A stretch of 64,000 nt of DNA from DASRLE01 sp963825315. GTDB taxonomy: Bacteria > Verrucomicrobiota > Verrucomicrobiia > Limisphaerales > Palsa-1400. Shown piece by piece: positions 35,678 to 42,965 of this stretch. The stretch is taken from assembly GCA_963825315.1 (NCBI GenBank), contig CAWGST010000001.1:372001-436000 (forward strand). The letters run 5' to 3'. The notes beneath the pieces were generated by a model, which saw only the letters and a program-made list of their open reading frames with translations, did no database searches and was not told the origin of the DNA. A program made the position numbers and the translations under genes. Positions within the stretch are counted from its first letter, which is position 1, and every line of letters begins with the position of its first letter.

Positions 35678-36965
35678 CACCAATGTCCTGCTGCACGATC
35701 CAAACTCTTTGCTGGCCTTCAAGGACAACACCGTCCTCATTCCCATTGAGGTGCTGGAGGAAATAGACCGGTTCAAAAGGGAATCGTCCGAACTGGGCCA
35801 GAACGCCCGCGCCGTCTCCCGTTCCCTCGACGCCTTGCGCGCCAAGGGCCATCTCAACAAAGGGGTCAAACTTGAAAATGGCGGCGCGCTCCGCATTATT
35901 TTCCACGAGAAAAATGGCGGGGCGGTCCTTTCCTTTGGCAATAACACCGTGGACAGCCGGATCATCAGTCAGGCGCTGGACATTCAGAAGCGCGAGCCGA
36001 AATCCCCGGCCATTCTCGTCACCAAAGACATCAACTTGCGCATCAAGGCCGACAGCCTCGGCCTGCCGGCGGAGGATTATCAAAACGACCATGTCCTGCT
36101 GACCGAGCTTTACACAGGCATGATCGAACTGACGATCACGGCCGAGAAAATGTCGCGCTTCCGCATGGAAGGGGAACTGCAACTCAACGGCCATGGCAAA
36201 TACTTCCCCAACGAGTTCTGCACCCTCACCGAGGAAACCAATCCCAAACGCACCGCGCTGACCAAAGTGGACCCCACCGGCGCCAAGGTGATTCCCATCC
36301 TGGATTGCCGCGAAGGAGTCTGGGGCATCAAACCGCGCAATCGCGAGCAGCACTTTGCCTTCGACGCTTTGTTGGACGACCGCATCAAGCTCGTGACGCT
36401 GATGGGCAAGGCCGGCACCGGCAAAACTTTGCTGGCCATGGCCGCCGGCCTCAAACGCACCGTCATGGACCGCGAGTTCCGCCGCCTGGTCGTGGCCCGC
36501 CCCACCGTCTCGGTGGGCCGCGAATTGGGCTTTCTCCCCGGCTCGCTGGAGGAAAAACTGGCTCCGTGGATGCAGCCCATCCATGACGCCCTGGAACTGT
36601 TGAGCGATTTGAACATGGGCTCCGACCATCGGCGCAGCACCGACCTGATGCGTTCCGGCACCATCATGGTCGAAGCCCTCAGTTACATCCGGGGCCGGAG
36701 CATCGCCCATCAATTCATGGTCATTGACGAGGCGCAGAACCTGACGCCCCTTGAAGTCAAGACTATTATTACCCGCGTCGGCACGGGCACCAAAATCGTC
36801 TTTACAGGCGACCCTTACCAGATTGACAACCCCTACGTGGATTCCTCCTCCAACGGCTTCAACTACATCATCAGCAAATTCCGCCACCAGGCCATTGCCG
36901 CGCACATTGAACTGCAAAAAGGCGAGCGCTCCGAGCTGGCCGAGCTGGCGGCGAACATTTTGTAA
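35658..36965 (+). CDS. phoH: PIN-PhoH family protein (YlaK-like ATPase/RNase)
   Basis: This 435-residue protein combines an N-terminal PIN nuclease domain (NYILDTNVLLHDPNSLLAF; EEIDRFKRES; VTKDINLRIKA) with a C-terminal PhoH ATPase (LMGKAGTGKTLLAMAAGL; FMVIDEAQNLTPLEVKTIIT; KIVFTGDPYQID). PIN-PhoH proteins are thought to be RNA helicase/RNases, some linked to toxin-antitoxin-like control. All expected acidic and Walker residues are visible. It is followed by a duplicated hairpin unit that may end its transcript. Confidence 0.92.
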   Translation: MKNYILDTNVLLHDPNSLLAFKDNTVLIPIEVLEEIDRFKRESSELGQNARAVSRSLDALRAKGHLNKGVKLENGGALRIIFHEKNGGAVLSFGNNTVDSRIISQALDIQKREPKSPAILVTKDINLRIKADSLGLPAEDYQNDHVLLTELYTGMIELTITAEKMSRFRMEGELQLNGHGKYFPNEFCTLTEETNPKRTALTKVDPTGAKVIPILDCREGVWGIKPRNREQHFAFDALLDDRIKLVTLMGKAGTGKTLLAMAAGLKRTVMDREFRRLVVARPTVSVGRELGFLPGSLEEKLAPWMQPIHDALELLSDLNMGSDHRRSTDLMRSGTIMVEALSYIRGRSIAHQFMVIDEAQNLTPLEVKTIITRVGTGTKIVFTGDPYQIDNPYVDSSSNGFNYIISKFRHQAIAAHIELQKGERSELAELAANIL

Positions 36966-36966
36966 G

Positions 36967-37130
36967 CGGCTGCCCTGGACCAAAGGGCAGACGCATCTAA
37001 ATTCCGCAACAAAAACCCAAAAGGCACGAATTCTTTGCTGCACTGTGTAGACGGCTGCCCTGGACTACAGGGCAGACGCATCTAGATTCCGCAATAATAA
37101 CCCAAAAGGCGCGAATTCTTTGCTGCACTG
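36967..37130. repeat. Tandem pair of 79-bp units with internal hairpins
   Basis: Unit 1 (36967-37045) and unit 2 (37052-37130) are both 79 bases with about 7 differences, separated by TGTAGA. Each begins with a 7-bp hairpin (CTGCCCT ... AGGGCAG) and ends GAATTCTTTGCTGCACTG. The first unit starts right after the phoH stop. The pattern could be a terminator array or a mobile palindromic element. Confidence 0.7.
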
Positions 37131-37179
37131 AAATATCGCATGCCCGCATTGAAAGCCGCAATGCGGGCATGCGATATTT
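37131..37179. terminator. Perfect 20-bp inverted repeat (terminator-like hairpin)
   Basis: Arms AAATATCGCATGCCCGCATT (37131-37150) and its exact complement (37160-37179) flank a 9-base loop, GAAAGCCGC. It follows directly on the second 79-bp unit. There is no long T-run, although the AT-rich outer stem could serve in either direction. It may be a bidirectional terminator or the palindromic end of a repeat element. Confidence 0.6.
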
Positions 37180-37244
37180 AGATTTGCCCCTGATGTCAAG
37201 GAAGAATAATCAAAAATTCTGCCTCGCATTGCCCCGGACTGGGC

Positions 37245-37273
37245 TTGCCACTTGGCAATCGAAATGGTACAAT
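37245..37273 (+). promoter_or_regulatory. Sigma-70-type promoter, leaderless layout
   Basis: TTGCCA (37245-37250) and TACAAT (37268-37273) are 17 bases apart. The GTG start of the next small gene begins 6 bases after the -10 box, so transcription should begin at the start codon. Confidence 0.55.
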
Positions 37274-37279
37274 ACTCGC

Positions 37280-37441
37280 GTGAGCACGACAGTCCGATTG
37301 CTGGATGAATTGAAAGAGCTGAAAGAGCTATTGTCCGGCGCAGCCCAGCGGTCCGGGAAAAGCCCCGGACAACTCATGCGGGAGACTATGACTCTTCAAT
37401 GGAAAGGCTATGACCCCGGATTCTCGGGTATTCTTATTTGA
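37280..37441 (+). CDS. Small ribbon-helix-helix-like protein (53 residues)
   Basis: From GTG at 37280: MSTTVRLLDELKELKELLSG, then AAQRSGKSPGQLMRETMTLQ and a short tail. The TTVRL strand followed by two helices with SPGQLMRE suggests a CopG-like DNA-binding fold, as in antitoxins. The strong promoter 6 bases upstream supports this start over the ATG at 37169, which would run through a hairpin. Its family and partner are unknown; a second tiny ORF follows after 16 bases. Confidence 0.5.
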   Translation: MSTTVRLLDELKELKELLSGAAQRSGKSPGQLMRETMTLQWKGYDPGFSGILI

Positions 37442-37457
37442 GACGGGACGCGGAGTA

Positions 37458-37583
37458 ATGTTTTTTGTTCCTTTGAATGAAATGGAACGAATTGCAGAAT
37501 TCTTGCGAAAGGAGTCGGAGAAAACTAAAGATTCGGCCGCTGGTGGACGGGCTTACCGTCTTTTCGCCGGCCCGAAAAAATAG
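37458..37583 (+). CDS. Possible tiny partner protein (41 residues)
   Basis: The frame encodes MFFVPLNEMERIAEFLRKES, then a lysine-rich, flexible tail (EKTKDSAAGGRAYRLFAGPK). It starts 16 bases after the small ribbon-helix-helix-like gene and overlaps the end of the convergent helicase gene by 31 bases. It is listed because of the tight spacing and amphipathic helix. It could equally be non-coding. Confidence 0.25.
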   Translation: MFFVPLNEMERIAEFLRKESEKTKDSAAGGRAYRLFAGPKK

Positions 37584-38785
37584 CCGCCGCGCACCCTGGC
37601 CCCGCGCACTTTGCCGGGAAATGAAGGCTTCGCGCCCGGCTTGTCCTCTTCGAAAAGCGCGGTGTATTGGTAATCAAATTTGTCCAGTTTGACGCGGAGT
37701 ATCTTCTGGCTGATGAACCGCTCGATGGCATAGACGGCGCTGCCGTCGGCCGCCACCATCAAGGTCATGGCGTCGCCGCTGTGCTCGGCCCGGCCGGTGC
37801 GGCCGATGCGATGAATGTAATCCTCCGGATGCTGCGGCACATCGAAGTTGATCACATGGCTGACATCCGCAATGTCCAGTCCGCGCGAGGCAATGTCGGT
37901 CGCCACCAGCACTTCATACCGTCCATTCCGGAAGCCCTTGAGCGCTTCCTCGCGTTCTTTTTGCGTGCGATTGGAGTGCAGCACGGCGACGGCGTGATTG
38001 TTGCGTTTGAGCAGACCGGCGATGCGATCGGCGCCATGTTTGGTGCGGCAGAAAACAATGACGGAATCGTAGTTGGTGCGCTCCAGCAATTCCAGCAGCA
38101 GATGGGTCTTCTGCGATTCAGCCACGGGGTAGATGACATGCGAAACCGTATCCGCCGGGCTGCGGCGGATGCCGATCTCCACCGTCTGCGGATTCCTCAT
38201 GGCCCATTGAATGAGCGAGGCGATTTCTATCGGTATCGTGGCGGAGAAGAGCGAGGTGTGGCGTTCGCGCGGACATTTCTGGACGATGCGGCGGACATCC
38301 GGCAGGAACCCCATGTCCAGCATCCGATCCGCCTCATCCAGCACGAGGTACTTGACATGATCGAGCTGGCAGGTGCGCCGTTCCAAATGATCGAGCAGGC
38401 GTCCCGGCGTGGCGATGATAATGTCCACCCCATGCGCCAGTTCGTCGAATTGTTTGCCGTAGCCGACCCCGCCGTAAAGGACTGCGGTGTGCAGGTTGGT
38501 GAATCGGGCAAAATCGTGAATGGCCGTTTCCACCTGCGCGGCCAATTCCCGCGTCGGTTCGAGCACCAGGCAGCGCGTTTTCGGTTCGTGCTGGCCGAGT
38601 TGCGACAGGATTGGCAAAGCGAAGGCCGCCGTCTTGCCCGTGCCGGTCTGCGCGCTGCCAATGACATCGCTCCCGGCCATGATCAAAGGAATGCCGCGCA
38701 ATTGAATGGGCGTCGGTTCGACGTAGCCCATGGCCACAACCCCTTTCAAAACCTGCGGGGAAAGCCCGAATTTCGTAAATGCCAT
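37553..38785 (-). CDS. rhlE: DEAD-box RNA helicase (RhlE-like)
   Basis: All helicase motifs are present in 410 residues: the Q motif (GYVEPTPIQ), AQTGTGKT, PTRELA, TPGRLLDHL, DEAD (VLDEADRMLDMGF), SAT, the ARGLDI-like SRGLDIADVSHVINFD, and HRIGRTGR. It unwinds short RNA duplexes, probably in ribosome assembly or mRNA decay. The C-terminal tail is short and basic with RGARVRGGYFFG. It lies 55 bases downstream of an RG-rich protein gene on the same strand, so the two are probably one operon. Confidence 0.95.
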   Translation of the reverse strand: MAFTKFGLSPQVLKGVVAMGYVEPTPIQLRGIPLIMAGSDVIGSAQTGTGKTAAFALPILSQLGQHEPKTRCLVLEPTRELAAQVETAIHDFARFTNLHTAVLYGGVGYGKQFDELAHGVDIIIATPGRLLDHLERRTCQLDHVKYLVLDEADRMLDMGFLPDVRRIVQKCPRERHTSLFSATIPIEIASLIQWAMRNPQTVEIGIRRSPADTVSHVIYPVAESQKTHLLLELLERTNYDSVIVFCRTKHGADRIAGLLKRNNHAVAVLHSNRTQKEREEALKGFRNGRYEVLVATDIASRGLDIADVSHVINFDVPQHPEDYIHRIGRTGRAEHSGDAMTLMVAADGSAVYAIERFISQKILRVKLDKFDYQYTALFEEDKPGAKPSFPGKVRGARVRGGYFFGPAKRR

Positions 38786-38840
38786 AAATCGAAGAGTAAA
38801 ATCGGCCCAGTGGCCTGCTTATGCAAGCTTGTTTGACGCC

Positions 38841-40499
38841 TCAAGAGCCGTCTCCGGGCGCGCTGGCGGGCTTCGGCGCCTCGGTCGTTGTCGTCGGCGC
38901 TTGTTCTCCATCGGCGGGCAGGCTGGGCGGCTCCTCCGTCGCGGGAACGGTCTCGGCGGAATCAACCGGAGTTGCCGGAGGGGAATCTCCATCGGATGCG
39001 GCCGCCTCGGCGGGCGCGGCTGGTGTATCGCCGGAAACCGCGGCGGCCTCGGCTTGTTTCCCGGGCTTGGGCGGTTTTGGCACCGGTCTTTTGGCCGTGT
39101 CCAGCGTGCCGTTGGCAAATTCAATGACGTGTCCCTGGTGAATGAGCCAGTGCAGATCGCCCGCCAGCGCCGCCTGCTCCGGCGTCGCTTCAACCGCCGC
39201 CGCCGGAGCGGAAGCATCCGCTGCCGTCCCTGAGGTTCCTTGGGTCCCTTGGGTCGCCGGGGCCGCCGGGGCGGCGGGCGCGGGCGCGGGCGCCAGCGTC
39301 TCGATGAGTTTGCGCCGTGTGCATTTTGGATGCGCATTGATGTAATCAACAATGCGCTTGACACCTTCCGAAACAGGCGTTGCCTCGAGGTCGAGGAAAT
39401 GCGGACGCGCCACCGAAACATGGGTTACCGTGCGGTTGACTTTAAAGAATTGCAGGCCGTGACCGGCAAATTGCTGGCTCAAAGTGGTGGCGACCTTCAA
39501 GGGAAAACGGCGTTGCTCCTCCCAAGTCATGCGCAAGAGACGCTGCAAGTCCGGCAAACGCAATTGCCGGGCGGCCGGGCCGCTGAGCGTATGCGATTCC
39601 ACCGGCTTGACGATGTTGCCCATGTGGACCTGGCGGAAATGCTTTTCCACCTCCTCCCGGTTGGGGAGCTTCAGGGCTTCCGGCACGTTGAGGCAGATAA
39701 ATTCGGTTTTGAAACTTTGGTCCTCGATCCATTTTTTGACCACCGCTTCGTCCTTGACGATTTTGACCCGGGCCTTGAAGGCCTCGAACGGCATCCGGGC
39801 AAAGCGTTCGGTGTGCAGCTTGCGCAACTGATTCTGGTAATCATGATGATTGGGCGGCCCAAGAATCGTGCCGCTCATGCCGCATTGCCCGACGAAGGTG
39901 TAAGTGCCGCGCGGCGGATCGGTCGGGGTTCGTTCCGCCTGATAAAAGGTGTTGAAATGGCGGTTCAATACGTGATGGGCCGCCTGATCTTCCGAAAGCC
40001 AGAGAGTGTCATCCAAAGCGCAAAGGAACAACGGCTGCGCCGGCGTGCCATCCGGTTTCTTGATCACCTCAAAACGTATCTGCTGCCGCTCCGGCTTCTG
40101 CAAAATCAATTGGGCAATGTCAAATAGCGGGTAAGCCCGGCCCGACACCCGAATTTGCCGGGCCAAAGATTCAATGCCCTTTTCATCCGGCAAAATGGAC
40201 AACGTCAACTGGGGCGGGGGAGCCGGCTCTTCCCGCTGCGCCGGGGCCTCGCTCCTTTCGCGCGGGCCGCCTCGTCGCTCAGGCCGGTCTTGCGCGCGTC
40301 CGCCTTTTGGCCGCGCGCCCTGCCGGTCAAAGTCGCGGCGTGGCGGGCGGCGTCCGCCTTGTCGCTCCCCGTGCTCGCGAGGAGGCCGGTCCTCGCCCGC
40401 AAAGCCGGCGTACTTATTGACGCTGGGCGAACCCTGCGCCCAGGCCGGCAAAAAGAGCTTTTCCAAGTCAAACTCGGAATCTGGCGGTGTGCTGCTCAT
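38841..40499 (-). CDS. RG-rich protein of unknown function, partner of a DEAD-box helicase
   Basis: This 552-residue protein has three parts. Residues 36-95 are disordered and rich in R, G, P, D and Q (RQGGRRPPRRDFDRQGARPK), typical of RNA binding. Residues 100-400 form a folded region with GRAYPLFDIAQLIL, YTFVGQCGMSGTILGPPNHH and HVSVARPHFLDLEATPVSEG. A C-terminal Ala/Pro-rich low-complexity tail follows from about 405. I recall similar proteins only from the PVC group and cannot name a family. Its operon with a DEAD-box helicase suggests RNA metabolism or ribosome association. Confidence 0.75.
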   Translation of the reverse strand: MSSTPPDSEFDLEKLFLPAWAQGSPSVNKYAGFAGEDRPPREHGERQGGRRPPRRDFDRQGARPKGGRAQDRPERRGGPRERSEAPAQREEPAPPPQLTLSILPDEKGIESLARQIRVSGRAYPLFDIAQLILQKPERQQIRFEVIKKPDGTPAQPLFLCALDDTLWLSEDQAAHHVLNRHFNTFYQAERTPTDPPRGTYTFVGQCGMSGTILGPPNHHDYQNQLRKLHTERFARMPFEAFKARVKIVKDEAVVKKWIEDQSFKTEFICLNVPEALKLPNREEVEKHFRQVHMGNIVKPVESHTLSGPAARQLRLPDLQRLLRMTWEEQRRFPLKVATTLSQQFAGHGLQFFKVNRTVTHVSVARPHFLDLEATPVSEGVKRIVDYINAHPKCTRRKLIETLAPAPAPAAPAAPATQGTQGTSGTAADASAPAAAVEATPEQAALAGDLHWLIHQGHVIEFANGTLDTAKRPVPKPPKPGKQAEAAAVSGDTPAAPAEAAASDGDSPPATPVDSAETVPATEEPPSLPADGEQAPTTTTEAPKPASAPGDGS

Positions 40500-41188
40500 C
40501 TAATACGCGTTGTGCCAATTCTTATCACGCAGCAGCATGGACGCCCTGGCCCCGGATTGCAAGCGCCCTGTTGCGCCTTCTCTTTAACGCGGTAGGGACG
40601 CGCTGCTGCGCGTCCGAGGCGTCCCGCCGGTCGTTTTTGGCGTCCCGCCAAAACCCTTTTTCTCAACTCCGAAACCCTGTGCATCCTGTCAAAAGTCTTT
40701 GCGGTTCTTCATAATTTCCAATTTCCAATTCTATTGTTGGAAATAAAAACCAGCGACGGCGGACTCGTCGTGCCATCCTGTCGCGCCGTAACCGCGGCGG
40801 TGAAGGCGGAAGCTGCTTTCTGCTCCCTCTCCCGCCGGAGGGAGAGGGCCGGGGTGAGGGAAAGCAAGTGCGGCCCCTTCAAACTTCAGCATTTAATCTC
40901 CTGAGCCTTTAGCATTTCTTCACCTCGCCTCCCGCCAAAACCTTCTTCCTCAACTCCGAAATCCTCTGCATCCTGTCAAAAGTCTTTGCGGTTCGTGTGG
41001 TTCGAGTAGTTCGTGGTTTAATGAGTTTCCTTCATTCGCCCGGCCTTTGGCCATTAAAGACAAGAATCAGAATTTTCAACCGCGAAATACGCGCGATTGA
41101 TTTTTTAGGACGAAGTGGGGCATACTCGGCAGGCATAATCACGTATGTGACTCGTGCCCGTGAACAAAAGCGAATGGCCTAGCCAATT
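40500..41188. repeat. Intergenic repeat region (689 bases)
   Basis: It contains a 65-base direct repeat (40643-40707 and 40930-40994, beginning TCCCGCCAAAACC and ending TTTGCGGTTC), hairpins such as GGACGCG CTGCTG CGCGTCC and TTTTTGGCGTCCCGCCAAAA, and a CTCCCTCTCCCGCCGGAGGG palindrome near 40828. The GGCG-TCCC-GCC palindromes also occur near 58607-58650. No convincing gene is seen; the Wadjet promoter probably lies in the last 100 bases. Confidence 0.55.
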
Positions 41189-42412
41189 ATGAAGATCAAT
41201 CCACAAAGCTTCTTCAACTTCTGCGCGAATCATGCGCCGTTGTTGCGCGGGTTGGCGGAACGCGGCGGAGAAATTTCCGAATCCGACGCAATGCGATTGA
41301 TTCGCGCGAATCCAAGCGCTGTCGAGGAATTGCCCGAAACGGCCTGGCGGCGGTTGCGTGAATTGCAGATTCTTGTCCCCACAGAGCCAGGCAGCGAACT
41401 TTTCTTCATGGCCGAACCGGTGGCTAGGCTGCTGACCTATCTATTCGACGAAGCGAATCCCGCCACACCGGAAATGATTCGTGGCTATGTTCTATCGCTC
41501 GAAACCACCGGCAAGCGTCTTGCCCGTGCGCTCGACGAAGAAGACATTCAACAAGTCAAACTCGCCTTCGAGGAAATCAGCCTGACGCTACGGCGCATCC
41601 ATGCCGATTTGAATGAGACGCAGCACGCAATTCTTGCCGAGGTTTCGCGCTACAAAACGGAACGCTCCCGTGTTTCAGTGCGCGAAAAATATCGGCGCAT
41701 CGTCCATTGGATGGAGCGTTACGTCGAACCAATGATTGAAATAGTTCGCGCCGACGGGCCGTTGCACGCCGCGTTTGACGAAACTGAAAGGCGGCTGCAT
41801 CGTGCCCGCGAAGAGGCGTTGTTCAACGACCATCCGGCGCTCGCTCGTAATCTGCGCTTCCTGCGGCTGGTTGGCGCGCACGCGCTTCGAGTCTTCACCC
41901 AATGCCGAAAAGAGATTCAGCCCCTTTACGAATCATTGCGCCGTTCGAGCTTCATCGCCGAAGGAGCGGCCCGCGCGTTGGAAAAACTGCAAGCGGAAGG
42001 GTTGTCAAAGTGGGGCGACGATTACCTCATCGGCGTTGCAGTATGGCGCTTTCAGAATGTGCCGGGCGACGCGGCGATTGCGCTGGTGCTGCGGCGTGTT
42101 ATTGAACATCCCCCCGAACCACCGCCGGTGTTGGTGTTCACGGCGGAGAAAGAAGATCCTCACGCACTGGTGCGCCTGAGATGGCTGGATTCGCTTTCCG
42201 ACCTCGTTCATAACGATTTGCCAGTGGAAGATTTGATGGGCTGGCTGGTGAAAAAATATCCAGAACGGGACACATCGGATGTGCTTGCCGGATTCAGCGG
42301 GCTGGTGTATCACCCGGACTTCAGGGCTGCTTTCAACGACCAGACGCCGCGCGCTTATGACACCTCTGACGGCGAAATCAAAGCGTCACCTTTAACACTG
42401 ACATCTGCATGA
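41189..42412 (+). CDS. jetA: Wadjet anti-plasmid system subunit JetA (MksF/kleisin-like)
   Basis: This 407-residue protein is mainly helical, with an N-terminal winged-helix-like region (FFNFCANHAPLLRGLAERGG; ETAWRRLRELQILVPTEPGS) and a long helical middle (ALDEEDIQQVKLAFEEISLT). This fits the MukF/MksF-like kleisin of a bacterial condensin. The identity comes chiefly from its position before MukE-like, SMC-like and TOPRIM genes. It would bridge the JetC ATPase heads. The stop overlaps the next start (ATGA). It is shorter than the best-known type I JetA. Confidence 0.82.
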   Translation: MKINPQSFFNFCANHAPLLRGLAERGGEISESDAMRLIRANPSAVEELPETAWRRLRELQILVPTEPGSELFFMAEPVARLLTYLFDEANPATPEMIRGYVLSLETTGKRLARALDEEDIQQVKLAFEEISLTLRRIHADLNETQHAILAEVSRYKTERSRVSVREKYRRIVHWMERYVEPMIEIVRADGPLHAAFDETERRLHRAREEALFNDHPALARNLRFLRLVGAHALRVFTQCRKEIQPLYESLRRSSFIAEGAARALEKLQAEGLSKWGDDYLIGVAVWRFQNVPGDAAIALVLRRVIEHPPEPPPVLVFTAEKEDPHALVRLRWLDSLSDLVHNDLPVEDLMGWLVKKYPERDTSDVLAGFSGLVYHPDFRAAFNDQTPRAYDTSDGEIKASPLTLTSA

Positions 42413-42957
42413 ACGAGCTTCCTCATCTTGCGAATATCTTCGACCGTTTGAAGCGCGGCTATCATCTTGGTCCTGACGACGAGCCGGAATTCTCCGCGCT
42501 GTGCGGACCCGGCGACTACGCCGGTTATTTCGCCGCGCTCGGCCTTACCCTCGTACGCCATGACCGGGATTTTTTCTATTTCGAGCCGGACAATCCGGAA
42601 ACCGTGCCGGACACATTGCCGCGCATTGCCGTTTTTTCCTATATCATCATTGACCACGCCGCCAACCAAGGCCGTCCCATCGAGGATTTCATACTCGGGC
42701 AAAATTTTCTGGTGTCGGCGCTGCCGCATTTCACACTCGACCGTTACGTCGCGTTGCTTCGGCAAGTGGATATGCATGACAGGAGCGACGTGAAAACATT
42801 GTTAAATCACATGGAGCGCATCGGATGGGTCAAATGGCTGGGCGAGGATGAATTTCGATTTCTGCGCCCATTTCACCGGGTGTTCTCGAAATGCCTGGAA
42901 GTCGCGCAGTCCGCGCAAGCCGCGCCACCGAATGCCAACCCGCCGGTGGAAACCTGA
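42409..42957 (+). CDS. jetB: Wadjet subunit JetB (MksE/MukE-like)
   Basis: This 182-residue protein matches the small winged-helix MukE/MksE-type condensin subunit. It begins MNELPHLANIFDRLKRGYHL and contains YIIIDHAANQGRPIEDFILG and DVKTLLNHMERIGWVKWLGE. It binds the kleisin JetA. It overlaps jetA by four bases and lies 8 bases before jetC, so the four genes are translated together. Confidence 0.82.
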   Translation: MNELPHLANIFDRLKRGYHLGPDDEPEFSALCGPGDYAGYFAALGLTLVRHDRDFFYFEPDNPETVPDTLPRIAVFSYIIIDHAANQGRPIEDFILGQNFLVSALPHFTLDRYVALLRQVDMHDRSDVKTLLNHMERIGWVKWLGEDEFRFLRPFHRVFSKCLEVAQSAQAAPPNANPPVET

Positions 42958-42965
42958 CTTCAACC

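Noticed and set aside
35526..37043. 505-residue minus-strand frame opposite phoH
   Set aside because: PIN and PhoH motifs are on the plus strand. This is a shadow.
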